Source: Gonapodya prolifera JEL478 (taxonomy: Eukaryota > Monoblepharomycota > Monoblepharidomycetes > Monoblepharidales > Gonapodyaceae). From it: a stretch of 56,684 bases of DNA. The DNA is taken from NCBI GenBank assembly GCA_001574975.1, contig KQ965782.1:250588-307271 (forward strand). Direction: 5' to 3'. Both the position numbers and the translations under genes were made by a program. Positions 22,897 through 34,250 of this stretch are shown in pieces. The first letter of the stretch is position 1, and every line of letters begins with the position of its first letter. The notes under the pieces are model-generated. The model was not told where the DNA came from, did no database searches, and saw nothing but the letters and a program-made list of their open reading frames with translations.

Positions 22897-23474
22897 TGTG
22901 AGTTTACTAGTGTTCTGTTGCTGTGTATTTATACCCCACACTAATCCTTCCAATTTCCCAAAAATAAAGACAACTTCATGGGAGTGGAGGGAGCTAATTG
23001 TATTGCTAAGGGCCTTCAAACCTTGAAGAACTTGCAAAAGTTGGGGCTAATATGCAATGTTTTCTATCTTTTGTTTCTTTGACATTTCCCAACAAGTTCT
23101 TTGTGTAAATTTCCTTGAAAATGACTGGTTTGGTACCTATTCCCACAATATTTCACTGTTGCTGTGCTCTGCTCATGCACTAAAGCAAACAAGATTGTTT
23201 ATGAAGGTGCATGTTTGCTTGTTGAGAGTCTTCAGGGAGTCACAGCACTGAAGGAATTGCTCCTGCAGAGTGATTCTGGAATTCAATAAGTACTATCATA
23301 TTATACCTTCACAGAACCACTTACTAAAGCTTCAATGCATTGCAATAATCTTACATTAAACTGCCAACCACTTCAACCTTTACTACATTGGTAATTCAAT
23401 TGAAGACTCTGGGGTCTGTGTGCTTCATGATGTGCTGAAGAGGCAACCTGGTTTAGAGAAGTTGTGGCTCCACA

Positions 23475-25632
23475 GTGAGTTGTGAAGACTAAGTCTGTTA
23501 TATATAAGTTCACATCTCACTCTTCTACATTTCCTGGTCTATTGTGGTGACTATAAAAGATAACCCTATTAGTGATTATTTACAAGCTGAGCTGCATAAT
23601 GTGTCTAGGTATGTCTCAGATCTCAGTATGTAATTTGGTGTATAGGTGTTGTAGTAGTGTGGAAGTTTAGTTTCATTTTCCTGCACTGCTACTAGATGAA
23701 AAGCTTCTGAATATTCTTTGGTGTGCTCTAAAAGGGGTCTTGGTTATAGACATATGCAGTCAAATCAATGAATACACCCTGTGTGGGACAGAGAGAGGAT
23801 GCATAACCTCTTCTGCTCTGAGCTATTGCCATTCATAATCTTGCCAGATTTTGGAGTGTTTTAATGCATTCAGTCTTCAGATAATAATGCAATATTTCTC
23901 AAAAATGTGTTAATAGGTCCCAGATTTAATAGATATTCAGAGTCAAAAAGATGGCAAAAATTCAGTGCTTGCAGCAAATATGTACTGCAAAAACGGATTT
24001 CATAATTACAAATTGTGGCAAATCACACAAAATTTTCTTTTCAGGCAGAGTTTGTCAATTTATGCCAGTGATGCATATGAGTGTGGTAGTATTTTGTGAT
24101 TGAACCTTATGAAATTGGGAATCCAAAGAGCAAGCCTAAGTTTGTTAAAATGACATTGACATAATCAAATGTATGATATTTTTTGTTGTGACAAGATATA
24201 AAGAGGCGTTCTTCATCAGGAGATTAAGATTCTCATGATGTATTGATACTGCAAAAGAGTATTTCATGATTTGTTGATAACAGGTGAAAAAATAATATAA
24301 GTTTTATGGATCTTGAGAAAAGAGGCAAATGGTCAGGAAATTTTAAGCATGAACTCCTTGAGTACATTATGCAAACAAGAAATTTAATCATTTGTGGAAT
24401 TTATCCATTACCTAACAATGTCATGAAATAATGATACATTCTCACCACTTTTGATACTGCATCTCATGGTGGATGTTCTGGTTTAATGTGGCTGCCTTAA
24501 TAGTATATGACAAACAACAGATATTGAAACATGATAAGCTATTGAGAGACATTTAACACACTGCAAAAGTCTATAAACATATAACTAACACAAATTAACA
24601 AACCAAACAAACCCCATGAGGAAAGAATATCACCAAAAACTTTGAGATCCAAAGATACCCTGTTACAATGTGGTTTTGTTTTTGTAAAATTGCTGACAAC
24701 TCTCTTTGGTGAACACTATTGAGCAAAGAAAGTTCTGTGAACATAGAAAGGCTCAGCTCAGATTCAGTTATGTCAGGGATAAATGTAGCAATTTCTTCTA
24801 TGTAACATGAGTTGCTTTTCATTGCCAATACCTTGGTTCTTGCTAAATGGGGTTGTGAATATGCTGTGTGCACACATGGCAAAACAACTGTTTGTCCTGG
24901 ACCCTTTGTGTGACCACTCTTTAGTGATGAGCCAGCCGTCACAGATGCCCTGTGGTGATTGGCCATCAGGGAAAATGTTCCACTTCATCAAAGTTCCACT
25001 GTTGACGTGTGCACTGGTCCAACCAAGTAGCCAAACTTCAGGTGCAGCAAATGACATGAGCAGCTGCACAGCACATTCCCACTACAATGGAAATACTTCT
25101 GGAGTGAAGTGAGAGATTTTTGTGCTGCTCACCTCTTGCTATGTTTGCACCATGATACCATGCAAGCCCACAATTCACCAAGGTTTGAGTCATGGAAAAT
25201 GGGACAAGGCCCAGGCTAAGGACCAGCCAAAAGCTCCCGTCGTATTGTGGGATGATAGCTTGCTGGTTGGTACTCCACAAGAACTCTGCAATGTTTCAGG
25301 CCATGGCATCAAAGTAGGTATTCTGGTATACCACTTTTGCACCATTGCTGCTCATCTGAAACCAGCGTTGGTGAGCTACGACCACCTGAAATGCACTTTC
25401 AGTATCCTATGGGAGCTTCTTGTGGCTGGGAGTGCAGGTGTGTAGGCAGTTTCTGACATGCTCAAAAGTTGTGAATGGGCAAACTGTGACAGTGCCAGCA
25501 AGGATACAGAAACAATGTACTTAAAAGTGCAAGCTCGTGCAAAGTGTACACTTTTGAGGGTATCGTCAGACAATGTCATATAGATAATTATTGCTGAGAA
25601 ATGCTATATGAACGGTATTCGATGACACAATG
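23475..25632. other. AT-rich region, no gene recognised
   Basis: About 2.2 kb between the last clear LRR exon and the Noc3 stop. Around 23.55 kb there may be one more eroded repeat exon. From 23.7 to 24.6 kb no open frame is seen. From 24.6 to 25.45 kb short open frames overlap on both strands without any family signature; they may be remains of a transposon. Composition switches back to GC-rich almost exactly at the Noc3 stop. Confidence 0.45.
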
Positions 25633-28600
25633 TCAAACCCCCTTTACATCGGTCCAAAAGCACAGCAGTGAGGAATCCGGCAGTGAGGACTCCTCCATTT
25701 CCATTTTAGTAGCTGGGAAAGGTCGCAAAGTTTGCTTTTGCTTGACGAGAGGCTCCAAGCTCCTCTTTGCTTTGAGGTTCAGGAATGCTCTCCAGTGTCC
25801 CTTGCTGAACTTGGTCACCTTGTTCTTGTGATCCAAGATGGCGCGGAATCCGGAAGAAGTGTCTTTCACCACGTTCGGGGAAACAGACTGCATCAAGACG
25901 GACACTTCAAACAGCGATGAGGAGAACGGGTTGACGAGCTCGGGATCGTCTACAAAAGGTCGGTAAGCATTGCCGCCGTGCTTGGCGGAAGGGTCGAGAA
26001 GCTGTTGTGTTTGGGGGTATTTCTGTTCGGCGTTTGGAAAGGAAGTTGAAGTTAGGTGGAGCCTAGCCTGGGTATGAACGATCCCGCACGTACCATGAGC
26101 AAATCCTGCACGAACGAAATGACGGCTTGGACGTGATTAAAGTCTCTCCAACTCAGCGAGCACGATAGCAATCGCTTGGCGAATGCCGCTGGTCTCGCAG
26201 AAGACTAGGAGGAAAGGAAGAACGTCGCTGTTACACAAACGTAGATCGAGCGGGCCACACTACCACAAACTCACATGATCCCTTCCAGCAAACATGAGGT
26301 CCAGAGCCGACAATAAGCAGAAAAAAAGCTGGTCTTGAACCTCCTTATCCCTTCTATTGGGCTCGACTTCGAGTGCCGTGATGGCCGCGAACAGGATGCT
26401 GGCGTACTCTGCCAAGTCGATGTTGAGCGTATCTGAAGACCCGCGAAGCAGCTGCATGGCGGCAAGGGCGGCGTCGACCGAGACTTTGATCATGGTGAGG
26501 TCTCTTTGACCCGACTCGGACGTCGTCGTGGGCGCGGCGCTGGTGTGGCCAGTGGGCACAAACCACAGCTTCATTGTGTCGGTTGCCGTCCGACGCACAA
26601 GGACCAGGACGTCGGGGAGAAAGTCGAGCGAAACGTAGCGGGCCAATCTGGAATGCCGCCATAATCAAACACCAAAATGGACAAAGTTTAGGTTCGCTTT
26701 TGCTCTCGCGCATCTCCCCAAACACGGGGCCCCAGCCACGCTTACTTGCCGATCCCAGACAGCACCTCACTGACGACATTCTTGGCCCTGAGCGACTGCC
26801 CCGCCTGACCCTCTGTCGCGGTCCACTCCTTGAGCAGGCGGATGTAGGTTGCAAACACGATCTCCAGCGTCTGCTTCTGCAAATTCTGCCGCTCCTCAGC
26901 GTCCACCGACGCCTCGGCCTCCTTGAGCTGCTCGTCCACTTCCTTGGACAGCTTGCGCAGCTTCTGCGCACGCCGGGTCATGTGGTTCTGCTTCTCCTTT
27001 GACATTCGCTTGGGTCCTTGCTTGTTCTGCCCCGGGCCGCCGTGTTTCCCATGCGTAGGTTGTTGGTCGGCGCGATTGCGCCGTTCTTGAAGCGGGACCT
27101 CGGCCAAGATCTTGACGACCCCGGGAGGAGAATTGAGCTTCCGGGCCTTGACAAGGGCACCGAGGATCCGCACAATCTCGATCGTGGTCTGACCGGTCCT
27201 ATCGGCGTGGAACATTGCCGACAACGTCTCGAGCGTGGGCGCGGTGAACAGCGGGTGGGTGATGCACTTGACGAGGGTGGAGATGATGTTAGTGCGGTAA
27301 TTAAAGTGCGAATGTTGTAGCAGCAGTGTGCGCAGCGCGTGGTTGGCGAGTTTGGCGAGCGCGGTTTTGGCGGGGGGTGGGGATGGGAGGGATAGGTAGT
27401 CTTTACAGGAAAGAAGGAGAGGTAATGCGGTGTTAGTACATGTGTACCCAGACCCGCACGGGACACAGTGACCACGAGAAAGAGAAGAGGAATACTCTCC
27501 ACGGCGATCAGTAGGAACAATATTTGAGACAGGGGGTCGTAACCACACCCATCATTTTCATCAACGCGTTGAAACGCGTTCAATCTCCCTGTGTCTCATC
27601 ATATCCGCCGTCCCTCTCTCCCTTTCTTTTTTTCTCCCCAAACCAAACTCCAGCTCCCCCCTTCTCCCCCCGCCACCGTGCCGACGCTCACCTTTGAGCA
27701 CCCTCTCACACGCCTCCAAGAACATGACGTACCCATCCAGCAAGGCCTCCTCAAAGGTCCACAGCTTGCGTACGTCCTTGGACACCATCTGCCGCCCGCC
27801 CTTCTCGGTCTCGGTGCGCGCGCGGATGCGGTACCCGGGAATGATGTCGGCAAAGATGGCGAGGAGAGCAGTGAGGATGAAGGGAAGCCGCGTGTCGGGG
27901 CGGGGGGTGGGGGTGGAGAGGACTTTGAGGAGGGGTTTGATGGAGGGGATCTGATGTGGAAGGTTGAAGGTGGGTGGATAGACATGGTTCAGGTTCAGGT
28001 TCAGTGTGAGCACACAAAGACTACATCACCCGCAAACGGTCACACCAAAACTCACGTTATTCTCCGGATCCCCAATCACCTTCTCCGCCACGCCCGTGAT
28101 ATATTCCTTCAGCGCCACCACATCGTACGGCACCGACGCCGCCACACCCTTGCGATCGTCTCCCGCTCCCTCCGCACGCTCGACGTGCACATCGTCATCT
28201 TTCCCCTCCTGAACCTGCACCGCACCACCTTGTCCCTCACCCTTACCCTCGTCAACGTTCCGCTTCACGGCCTCAACGGGTCGAAACACGATCTTTCCGT
28301 CCGTGGTCTTGATGGGCAGCGTCGTGGGCGTGTTCCTTGTCCAGGAATCGCTCACGCGAGGTGTCTCCTCGTACGCGGCCAGGTCGTCGTCGTTGTTGGA
28401 GGATGTTCGGGGGCGTTTGGGTTTGGGAAGGCTCCAGTCCTTTTCCGAAGCGGACGCGGACGCGGAGGGTTTTGAGGAATTGGTACGAGAAGAGGAGTCG
28501 GAGGCGTCGGCGGTGCGGGGTCGTTTCTCGCCGCGAGGGGGAGGTGCGGGTTGGTTTTGGTCGGGCCGTTTTGGCACAGAGGGTGTGGGTTTGCCGTTGG

Positions 28601-29553
28601 CGAGTTTCGGTGGTGCGGAGTGGTCGGGTTCGGGTTCGGGTTCGGGTTCGGAATCGGCAGTATCTGCGTTGATGAAGCTCGAGTCGTCGAGGCCATCGCC
28701 GTCGTCGTCACCCTCTTCGGCTTCTTCAGCATCCAAGTCCTCGTCTTCATCGTCATCGCCGTCTTCATCGAGTTCTGCATCTCCTTCAGCTGCGTCGATG
28801 TCGTCGCCATCGTCGCCACCCAAGTCAGAGAGAGACCCATCCTCGTCATCGTCCGAGTTGATGGACGGCAGACTGTCGTCGTCCGCGTCCGCCTGTGAGT
28901 CAGAGTCAGAACCCGAGTCCGAGGCTGCGCGACGGTTGCGTTTGACGGGATCGTTTTTGAAGTTTCTGGAAGTTGGGGTGAAGAAAGTTCGACCGTCAGT
29001 TTTCAAGTGAAAAGTGAAAAGTCGTTCGATGCACGCTCCGCTGGATACATTGGCTCCGGCGGGAATACGCGATCCACGCTCCATTCAATAGCCGCTCCGC
29101 GGCATCTAATCCGCCTCCGGCGACAGCCTCGGTCAGTGCTAGGGTACTTGGGACTCGGGAGTCCTCACTCCGCTCGGTCGGTTGGACTCACTTTTTCTTG
29201 AGTCCATCTTCTGTCAGCCCCATGAGAAAATGGAAGCCAGTACCGCCACCGTCGCCCATAAACTCCTTGAGGGCATCGATATCCTCCTGCGCGACGTCTG
29301 ACTCTGCGACGTCTGAATCGTCAGCACGCTTCACGGACTGAGACCGAGCAGGAGCATCTCTCTTCGTCTTTCCGAGAATGCGCTGGGCAGTTTTGCTCTG
29401 CCTGAGTGCGCCGACCGCGGCAGACACCTTTGAGTTGGAGTGTCTTCCCCTGTCGCCATGTGCGATGTCGATTGCCTTTGCGCCCTTGAGCGCCTTCGCG
29501 TGCTGCTTGAACTTCTTCTTTGTCTGAGGCGCGCCGCGTCGCCTGCTGCCCAT
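25633..29553 (-). CDS. NOC3: Nucleolar complex protein 3 (Noc3)
   Basis: Noc3/Fad24, partner of Noc2 in the export of pre-60S ribosomes and also linked to replication initiation. Seven exons on the minus strand: 29192..29553, 28056..28965, 27692..27950, 26746..27400, 26275..26647, 26094..26204, 25633..26022; 1019 residues. Order: a basic start (MGSRRRGAPQTKKKFKQHAK), an acidic low-complexity region at about 125-280 with a PEPEPEPEP run, and LPIKTTDGKIV. The NOC3 N-domain follows, with FADIIPGYRIRARTE and KLWTFEEALLDGYVMFLEAC. Then comes the CBF/Mak21-like part: HSHFNYRTNIISTLVKCI, the Lys-rich coiled segment MSKEKQNHMTRR, LEIVFATYIRLLKEW and YVSLDFLPDVLVLVRR. All phases close. The intron 27401..27691 is long (291 nt) for this genome. 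Confidence 0.92.
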
Positions 29554-29777
29554 GTGTCGCGTGTGTCTGCTTTTCTCTTTCGCGCGGCCAAAGCACCGGC
29601 ACGGGACTGTGGTCGCGCGTCCGCAGCACACCCCCCACCACGGCCGCTCCACTCCTCGCCCGCGCGCGCACACTGCGGGTGGCACTGCGCCCTGCACTCT
29701 GCACTCGCCGCACGCGCGTCTCTTCTGTCTCTTCCTGGCCGCCACTCGCACCGCCCACTCCCTCGCCGCGCACTGCA
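29554..29777. promoter_or_regulatory. Divergent promoter region NOC3 / Thg1-like
   Basis: Only 224 bp separate the two start codons. The segment is GC-rich and without a TATA box, consistent with a shared bidirectional promoter (inferred from arrangement). Confidence 0.45.
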
Positions 29778-31506
29778 ATGGCATCCCACGCGGCACACAC
29801 AAATCTCTACGGAATGCCGCGGTCCGCGTTCGCTGCACTGTCCTCAATGTACGCGGACGAACTCGCGGCAAAGTGCGTGCTCCCTTGTCCCCTTCTTCGC
29901 TACCCTACTCGCGCGATTCATTCACTCGCCCTCTCTCCACTCTTCCTCACAGAATAAAAAACCTCGAACGCGACATCGACACCGCTCTCCCGCCCGAACA
30001 ACCCTTTGTCGTCCGTCTTGACGGCGTCGCATTCTCCACATTCACAAAGGACCTGCCGCGGCCATTTGACAGACGACTCTCCAATGCAATGGTCGCCACT
30101 TCGGTAGACCTCGTCGAGAAATTCAACGCCGTATGCGGGTACACTCAGTCGGACGAGATTTCGCTCGTCTTTCCCGCGGCCATGGGTGACCTCTCGCCGC
30201 TCTTCTTCGACCTCTCTCCTCCCTCTCGCGATGCGTCGACGACAGGAGACGCATCCATGAGAGGTGACTCGGCGATGGGACGGATTGCGTTGAAGGCAGA
30301 AGACGTGAATGGACAAAAGGATGCGTTGAAGGCAGGAGACTCGAATGGACAATCGACGACTGCGGACGTACCTGTCCGACCTACGTCGGCAACTGGCACC
30401 AACACTGACAGGAAACGCAAAGACCCAATGGACACCGACTCCCCCACTTCACCTTCCACTTGCACTTTTCCCCCCACATCCACCACCACTCCCACAAGTC
30501 CCACCACCACTCCCACCACAACTCCCACGACGCGCCACCCACAAAAAAAGCAGAAAACAACAACCCGCGACCACCGCGAGACACAACGCACGCACATCTA
30601 CGCGGGGCGTGTGCAAAAGCTCGCGTCTGTCATGGCGGGGTACGCCTCGGCGAGGTTCAATTCCCATTTGAGGAGGTTCTTTGGCGATGCGCCTGTTTTG
30701 GAGTCTGGTTCGGGGGATGATTTAGAGGTGAGCATGGGGTGGGGTAGGGGTACAGGAGTTTGTGATCTGACATTGAATACTCTGTACTCTTTACTCTTTA
30801 CCCTGACACTCTTTACCCTGATACTCTTTACCCTGATACTCTACTCTTCACCCTGATACTCTTTATCCTGATACTCTTTACCCTGATACTCTTTACCCCG
30901 GTACTGCAGGCTCAACCACACGACCGCGCCGCCCCCCCGCTCGCCCGCGCCGTGCTCGACAAGATGACATCTGGACTCGCCTACTTCGACGGCCGCGTGG
31001 TGCCCTGCACGTCCAACTCCGAACTCATGGAAGCGCTGTTCTGGCGCAGCAATTTCGACGGGTTCCGCAACGCCATACAGCAGATTGCACGGGCAGAGGT
31101 CATGCGCGTGCTGGGAAAGTCGTCGCGGGAGACGCAGAAACGGCTCGAGAGTCGTGGCACGCGCGAGTTGCTCAGGATCCTTGTCGAGGAACTCAAGTGC
31201 GACGTGTTTGGGGAGCAAGGTCCCGCGCCCATCCCAAAGAGGTTTCTGTACGGGACGTGGGTCAAGAAGGAGCAGTACGAGATCTTGGGCATGGTCAACC
31301 CCAAGACGGGCGTTCCCGTACAGGGTCCCGTCGTGCGGGGGAGGGTCAGGGTGGGCAGTTTCAATTGGGCAGAGTGGCCGCATGAGGACCGCGTCAAGTT
31401 TACGCTGGCAAAATATTGGCCAGATTGGGATGGGCGGGAACCGCCGAGGGATTCGTTGGAGGCCAGCGAGGAGGTTGTGAATGGATCGAAGCGGACGGCG
31501 GAGTGA
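29778..31506 (+). CDS. Thg1-family 3'-5' RNA polymerase
   Basis: Relative of tRNA-His guanylyltransferase, which adds G-1 to tRNA-His or repairs tRNA 5' ends by 3'-5' polymerisation. Exons 29778..29872, 29953..30727, 30910..31506; 488 residues. Palm motifs are present: PFVVRLDGVAFSTFTKDLP (metal Asp in RLDG) and GYTQSDEISLVF (QSDE, second metal site). Then come HIYAGRVQKLASVMAGYASA and GLAYFDGRVVPC with EALFWRSNFDGFRNAI. The wording RLDG-AFSTF and KLASVMAGYASA is closer to the Thg1-like (TLP) branch than to classical Thg1, so either role is possible. About 140 residues of low complexity (Ser/Thr/Pro, poly-TTPT, Lys-rich) are inserted between QSDE and HIYAGR. They include an imprecise duplicated segment (ALKAEDVNGQ / ALKAGDSNGQ). 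Confidence 0.82.
30785..30905 (+). repeat. 15-bp minisatellite inside the last Thg1-like intron
   Basis: The 182-nt intron 30728..30909 is mostly tandem copies of ACTCTTTACCCTGAT with small variants, ending in CTGCAG at the acceptor. It makes this intron about three times the local norm. Confidence 0.9.
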
Positions 31507-31568
31507 GGGCGGGATCGGGGTCGGGGTTGTGTGGGGGTTCGGAGTTGAAGATGATGACACTTTGTGGT

Positions 31569-31683
31569 TGTGAGCAATCATGGGTTGCAGGGATGACGAC
31601 TCGCATTCGTAACCAATCAGAGTTGACGACAACTTGTATTTCGTGAATAATCAAAAGTTGCAAGGTGATGATTAAGTCGGATT
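31569..31683 (+). repeat. Minisatellite, left part
   Basis: Degenerate 40-47-bp units of the type TTCGTGAATAATCARAAGTTG followed by CAAGGTGATGAYAA. The array is interrupted after ATTAAGTCGGATT by the LINE and resumes at 34251. Confidence 0.75.
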
Positions 31684-34250
31684 ACCCCCGCGCCAGGAAA
31701 TTGGCCACACCTGGTCGAGGACCTCATCGAGACCGCTTCTGCCTTGGCTGCCGACGGACGCGATGTCCTCATCTGTGGGGACCTCAATGCCCGCCACAAG
31801 GAGCTCACAGGCGACCACGCCACCAACACGCGTGGGAGGTTGCTGAAGGAAGCCCTGGAAGGAACCCCCTTCAGGGTCCAGCAACTGGTGCGGGGCAAGT
31901 GGACCGCGACTAGGCATGGTATGGGACGAGCCATCCCGGACTATGTGATCGCAACCTACCGCATCACGGACCTTGTGGTGCACGAGGACGTCACGCTGGG
32001 GGGATCGGACCATGCCCCCCTCACGTTCACAATCCTGACGATCCCCCGCCCGAGAGGTACGCAGCTGGAATGTCCGCGCCCTGCAGAAGAAACCGGTAGC
32101 AGCCACCTACCGCCAGCTTCTGCAGGACAGTGTTGTGTTTTGTGCAGCCAGAACTCCTGGCAATGTGCAGAGCAGAGAATGGTGGAGCAACGTGAGAATG
32201 TCGCCCCGGAGGACATGCAACGGACGGTGGACCACCTTGCAGCGGAACTCTACTGGGCTATCCGCGCTGCAGCGGCGCCCTCAGTGGGGCATCTACACTG
32301 GGGTGCAAGTGCAGACCAGGATTTCTGGACCAACGAGATGCTCCGCGACCGTGGACCGGCAGACCTCGCACAAGTCGTCGCTCGGAGTGCCCAGTTTGCC
32401 AATGCACCCCCGCACAAAGCCAGACCCAAGGTGCGTATTGCCACAAAGCTTATGCGCAACTTTAGGGATCGGGTGCAGAAGCGGAAAGTCGAACGCTTCC
32501 ACTCACATTTCAACAACCTTGGTTGCGGTAAGCAGACGTCTGCGTTTCTGAGGGCCATCAAGGGCCTTCAGAAACGTAGGTCAAAGACAGGCTGTGCAGT
32601 GGACCTGTCCAAGCTTGACTCCCACCTCGAGCACTTTCGCTTAACTTGGGGGGCAGAGCCAACTGGACACCTCCCATCCATGGAGGAGGCTCATGCAACC
32701 CAGGCCCATGATCCATCTGGGACAAGCTTGTGAGTATGAAGAATGTTCTGGAATCCCTGGCGAACCTCCACAAGGTAAGGTATGGGGACCCGACGACGTG
32801 CCTGTCCAGGTTGCCGCACCGGAACTTGCGAAGGCGCTCCAAGCCCTGCTCCACCTTGTCGCAACCACTGCCGCCATCCCGTCAATCTGGCAGGAGGCCT
32901 TGGTGGTCCCCATCTGGATGCGGAAAGGGTGGGCAGACAACATTGCCCAACACCGCCCAATTGTGCTCACCTGCACCCTGCTGGCTGTACAAGCATCTCC
33001 TCCTCCCCGAGGTTGCACAACACCAAGAGCAGCTTGCAGATGCTCAGGGTGTGTTCCATCCGCATCGCGGGGTCATGCAGCAGGTTGTCACGCTGCATGA
33101 GACGCTCCTCTCCAACCTGCACGCCATTGTGGCATTCCTGGACATGCGTGCTGCATATGATCTGGTGTACCGGCGCCGACTCTGGGCTCTCCTCGCTAAC
33201 AAGTACAGCTTCTTGCAGGCCGCTGTTGCATGGATGTATGACCTCTTTGACTCCAACATCTCGCACCTCCTGGTTGGCAGGTGGAAGTCGGACAAGATGG
33301 CACTCCACCAAGCTGGTGGCTGTAAGTAACGTGGTGCGCCACTGACCCGGACCCATGTCGTGGAATGCGCTGGAGTTAGGCCCAGACTCAAACTCCTGCG
33401 CGACGAGCCCTTCCCAGGCACCCGCCGCACTCTTTGAGACACCGTACTGGACAAGCTGCTGAGTCTTTCAACAGCGGAAATGTTTCCGCGTGTTTGTGCC
33501 GAACTTGTTTTGGTGATCACAAGGATTGCGGAGCAATGTACCGTACGCTACAGGACCAAGATGGGATACCTGTACACCAACAAACCACCTGAGGAGGACA
33601 CCCCCGGAGGTGGAGGCATGCCAGGGGAGCCGGGATAACCGCTTTTATAATGTGTGTTTTGGGGGCGACCCCAACCCAATCAACTTCTGCAATCTGCGGG
33701 AATGGCATTGGATGCATGCGTAGGAACCATTTTGGATACCATGCGTGTGGCTTGGAAGTGCTGCAGGGTGAGTGAGGCCGCTGAAACAGGGAGTTGGACT
33801 GCCCTTGGCGAGGAATGGATTTGGGCGTGCGGGATGCAACAGAGACCCCTGCAGGCGAGTGTAGGGGCTCATTTTTTACTCGAACGGTCTTATGGCATAC
33901 TGGTTGCGTGAGGTCGCTGAAACAGGCGGGTGGACGGACCGAGGCAGGTCTTTTGTTTTGGGAGCGTGAGTGTTGGGCGACCGAAATGGCGAGTTTGGGC
34001 GTTGCAGTGGGACGCCCCTTGGGGCTTCTTGGATTCGTTGACTGGATCAGGGCGAATGGTTTGAGTTCTGTCTGGGCATTGGCGTTGGTCCCACCATAAT
34101 TATTTTGTTATGTTTATGTGCCATCTACGTATGGCGGACTCACCCCCCCCCTCTCCAGCGTGGGGAGGTACCATACAGCGTAGCGCTATCTACTTAGGAG
34201 ATGATCAACTCCTTTAGTTACTTGCTAACTATAAATACATCCTTGATATC
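31684..34250 (+). mobile_element. Degenerate non-LTR retrotransposon (LINE) with TSD
   Basis: 5'-truncated LINE with an apurinic-type endonuclease and a reverse transcriptase. The endonuclease C-terminal motifs CGDLNARHKEL and GGSDHAPLTF lie in the frame from 31744. After a frameshift near 32060 come the linker (VQKRKVERFHSHFNNLGCG) and RT blocks (HRPIVLTCTLL; FLDMRAAYDLVYRRRLWALL) in shifting frames up to 33330. From 33345 a remnant (THVVECAG, RDEPFPGTRRTL) resembles the C-terminal His/Cys region, so the segment between is deleted. The insertion is bounded by a 13-bp target-site duplication ATTAAGTCGGATT (31671..31683 and 34251..34263). The roughly 900-bp 3' part is non-coding and no poly-A tail is seen. 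Confidence 0.85.

Larger units (their letters stand above)
20477..22901. mobile_element. Non-autonomous LTR retrotransposon with TSD
   Basis: Two direct LTRs (20482..20670 and 22657..22896) start TGCTACACAACC and end GTGTGACA, giving the TG...CA termini of LTR elements. They are flanked by the same 5-bp duplication TGTGA (20477..20481 and 22897..22901). The 1,986-bp interior has no open frame longer than about 100 codons and no gag, protease, integrase or RT motif. Just before the 3' LTR is a purine-rich run (AAAACAGGGAAGGAAG) that can serve as polypurine tract. No clear tRNA primer site is seen after the 5' LTR. The size and emptiness fit a TRIM/LARD-like parasite of an autonomous element. 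Confidence 0.85.
19783..23474 (+). pseudogene. LRR gene with one repeat per 84-nt exon, decayed
   Basis: At least seven exons, each exactly 84 nt, each starting and ending in phase 1, each encoding one ribonuclease-inhibitor/NLRC-type leucine-rich repeat of 28 residues: 19783..19866 (NGLGYEGVHALVEGLKGNTN), 19967..20050, 20212..20295 (NVIGPGGACSLAKGVSYLRA), 20394..20477, 22970..23053 (NFMGVEGANCIAKGLQTLKN), 23186..23269 (NKIVYEGACLLVESLQGVTA), 23391..23474. Introns are 98-161 nt apart from the one carrying the retroelement. Decay is clear. There is an in-frame TAG at 20047..20049 and TAA at 20411..20413. The exon ending 23053 has GC instead of GT at the donor, and the exon starting 23391 has TG instead of AG at the acceptor. 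An LTR element sits inside the donor after 20477. No effector domain (NACHT, kinase) is seen; further decayed repeats may flank. Confidence 0.8.

Noticed and set aside
24595-25445. Several open frames on both strands as a possible gene
   Set aside because: They overlap each other, have no recognisable motif and lie in AT-rich decayed sequence.
28026-29010. Plus-strand open frames opposite NOC3
   Set aside because: They are mirror images of the acidic low-complexity exon of NOC3 (poly-Ser opposite Asp/Glu runs).
29188-29871. Longer NOC3 start upstream of 29553
   Set aside because: The extension is Arg/Cys-rich antisense of the Thg1-like first exon; MGSRRRGAPQTKKK is the natural Noc3-type start.
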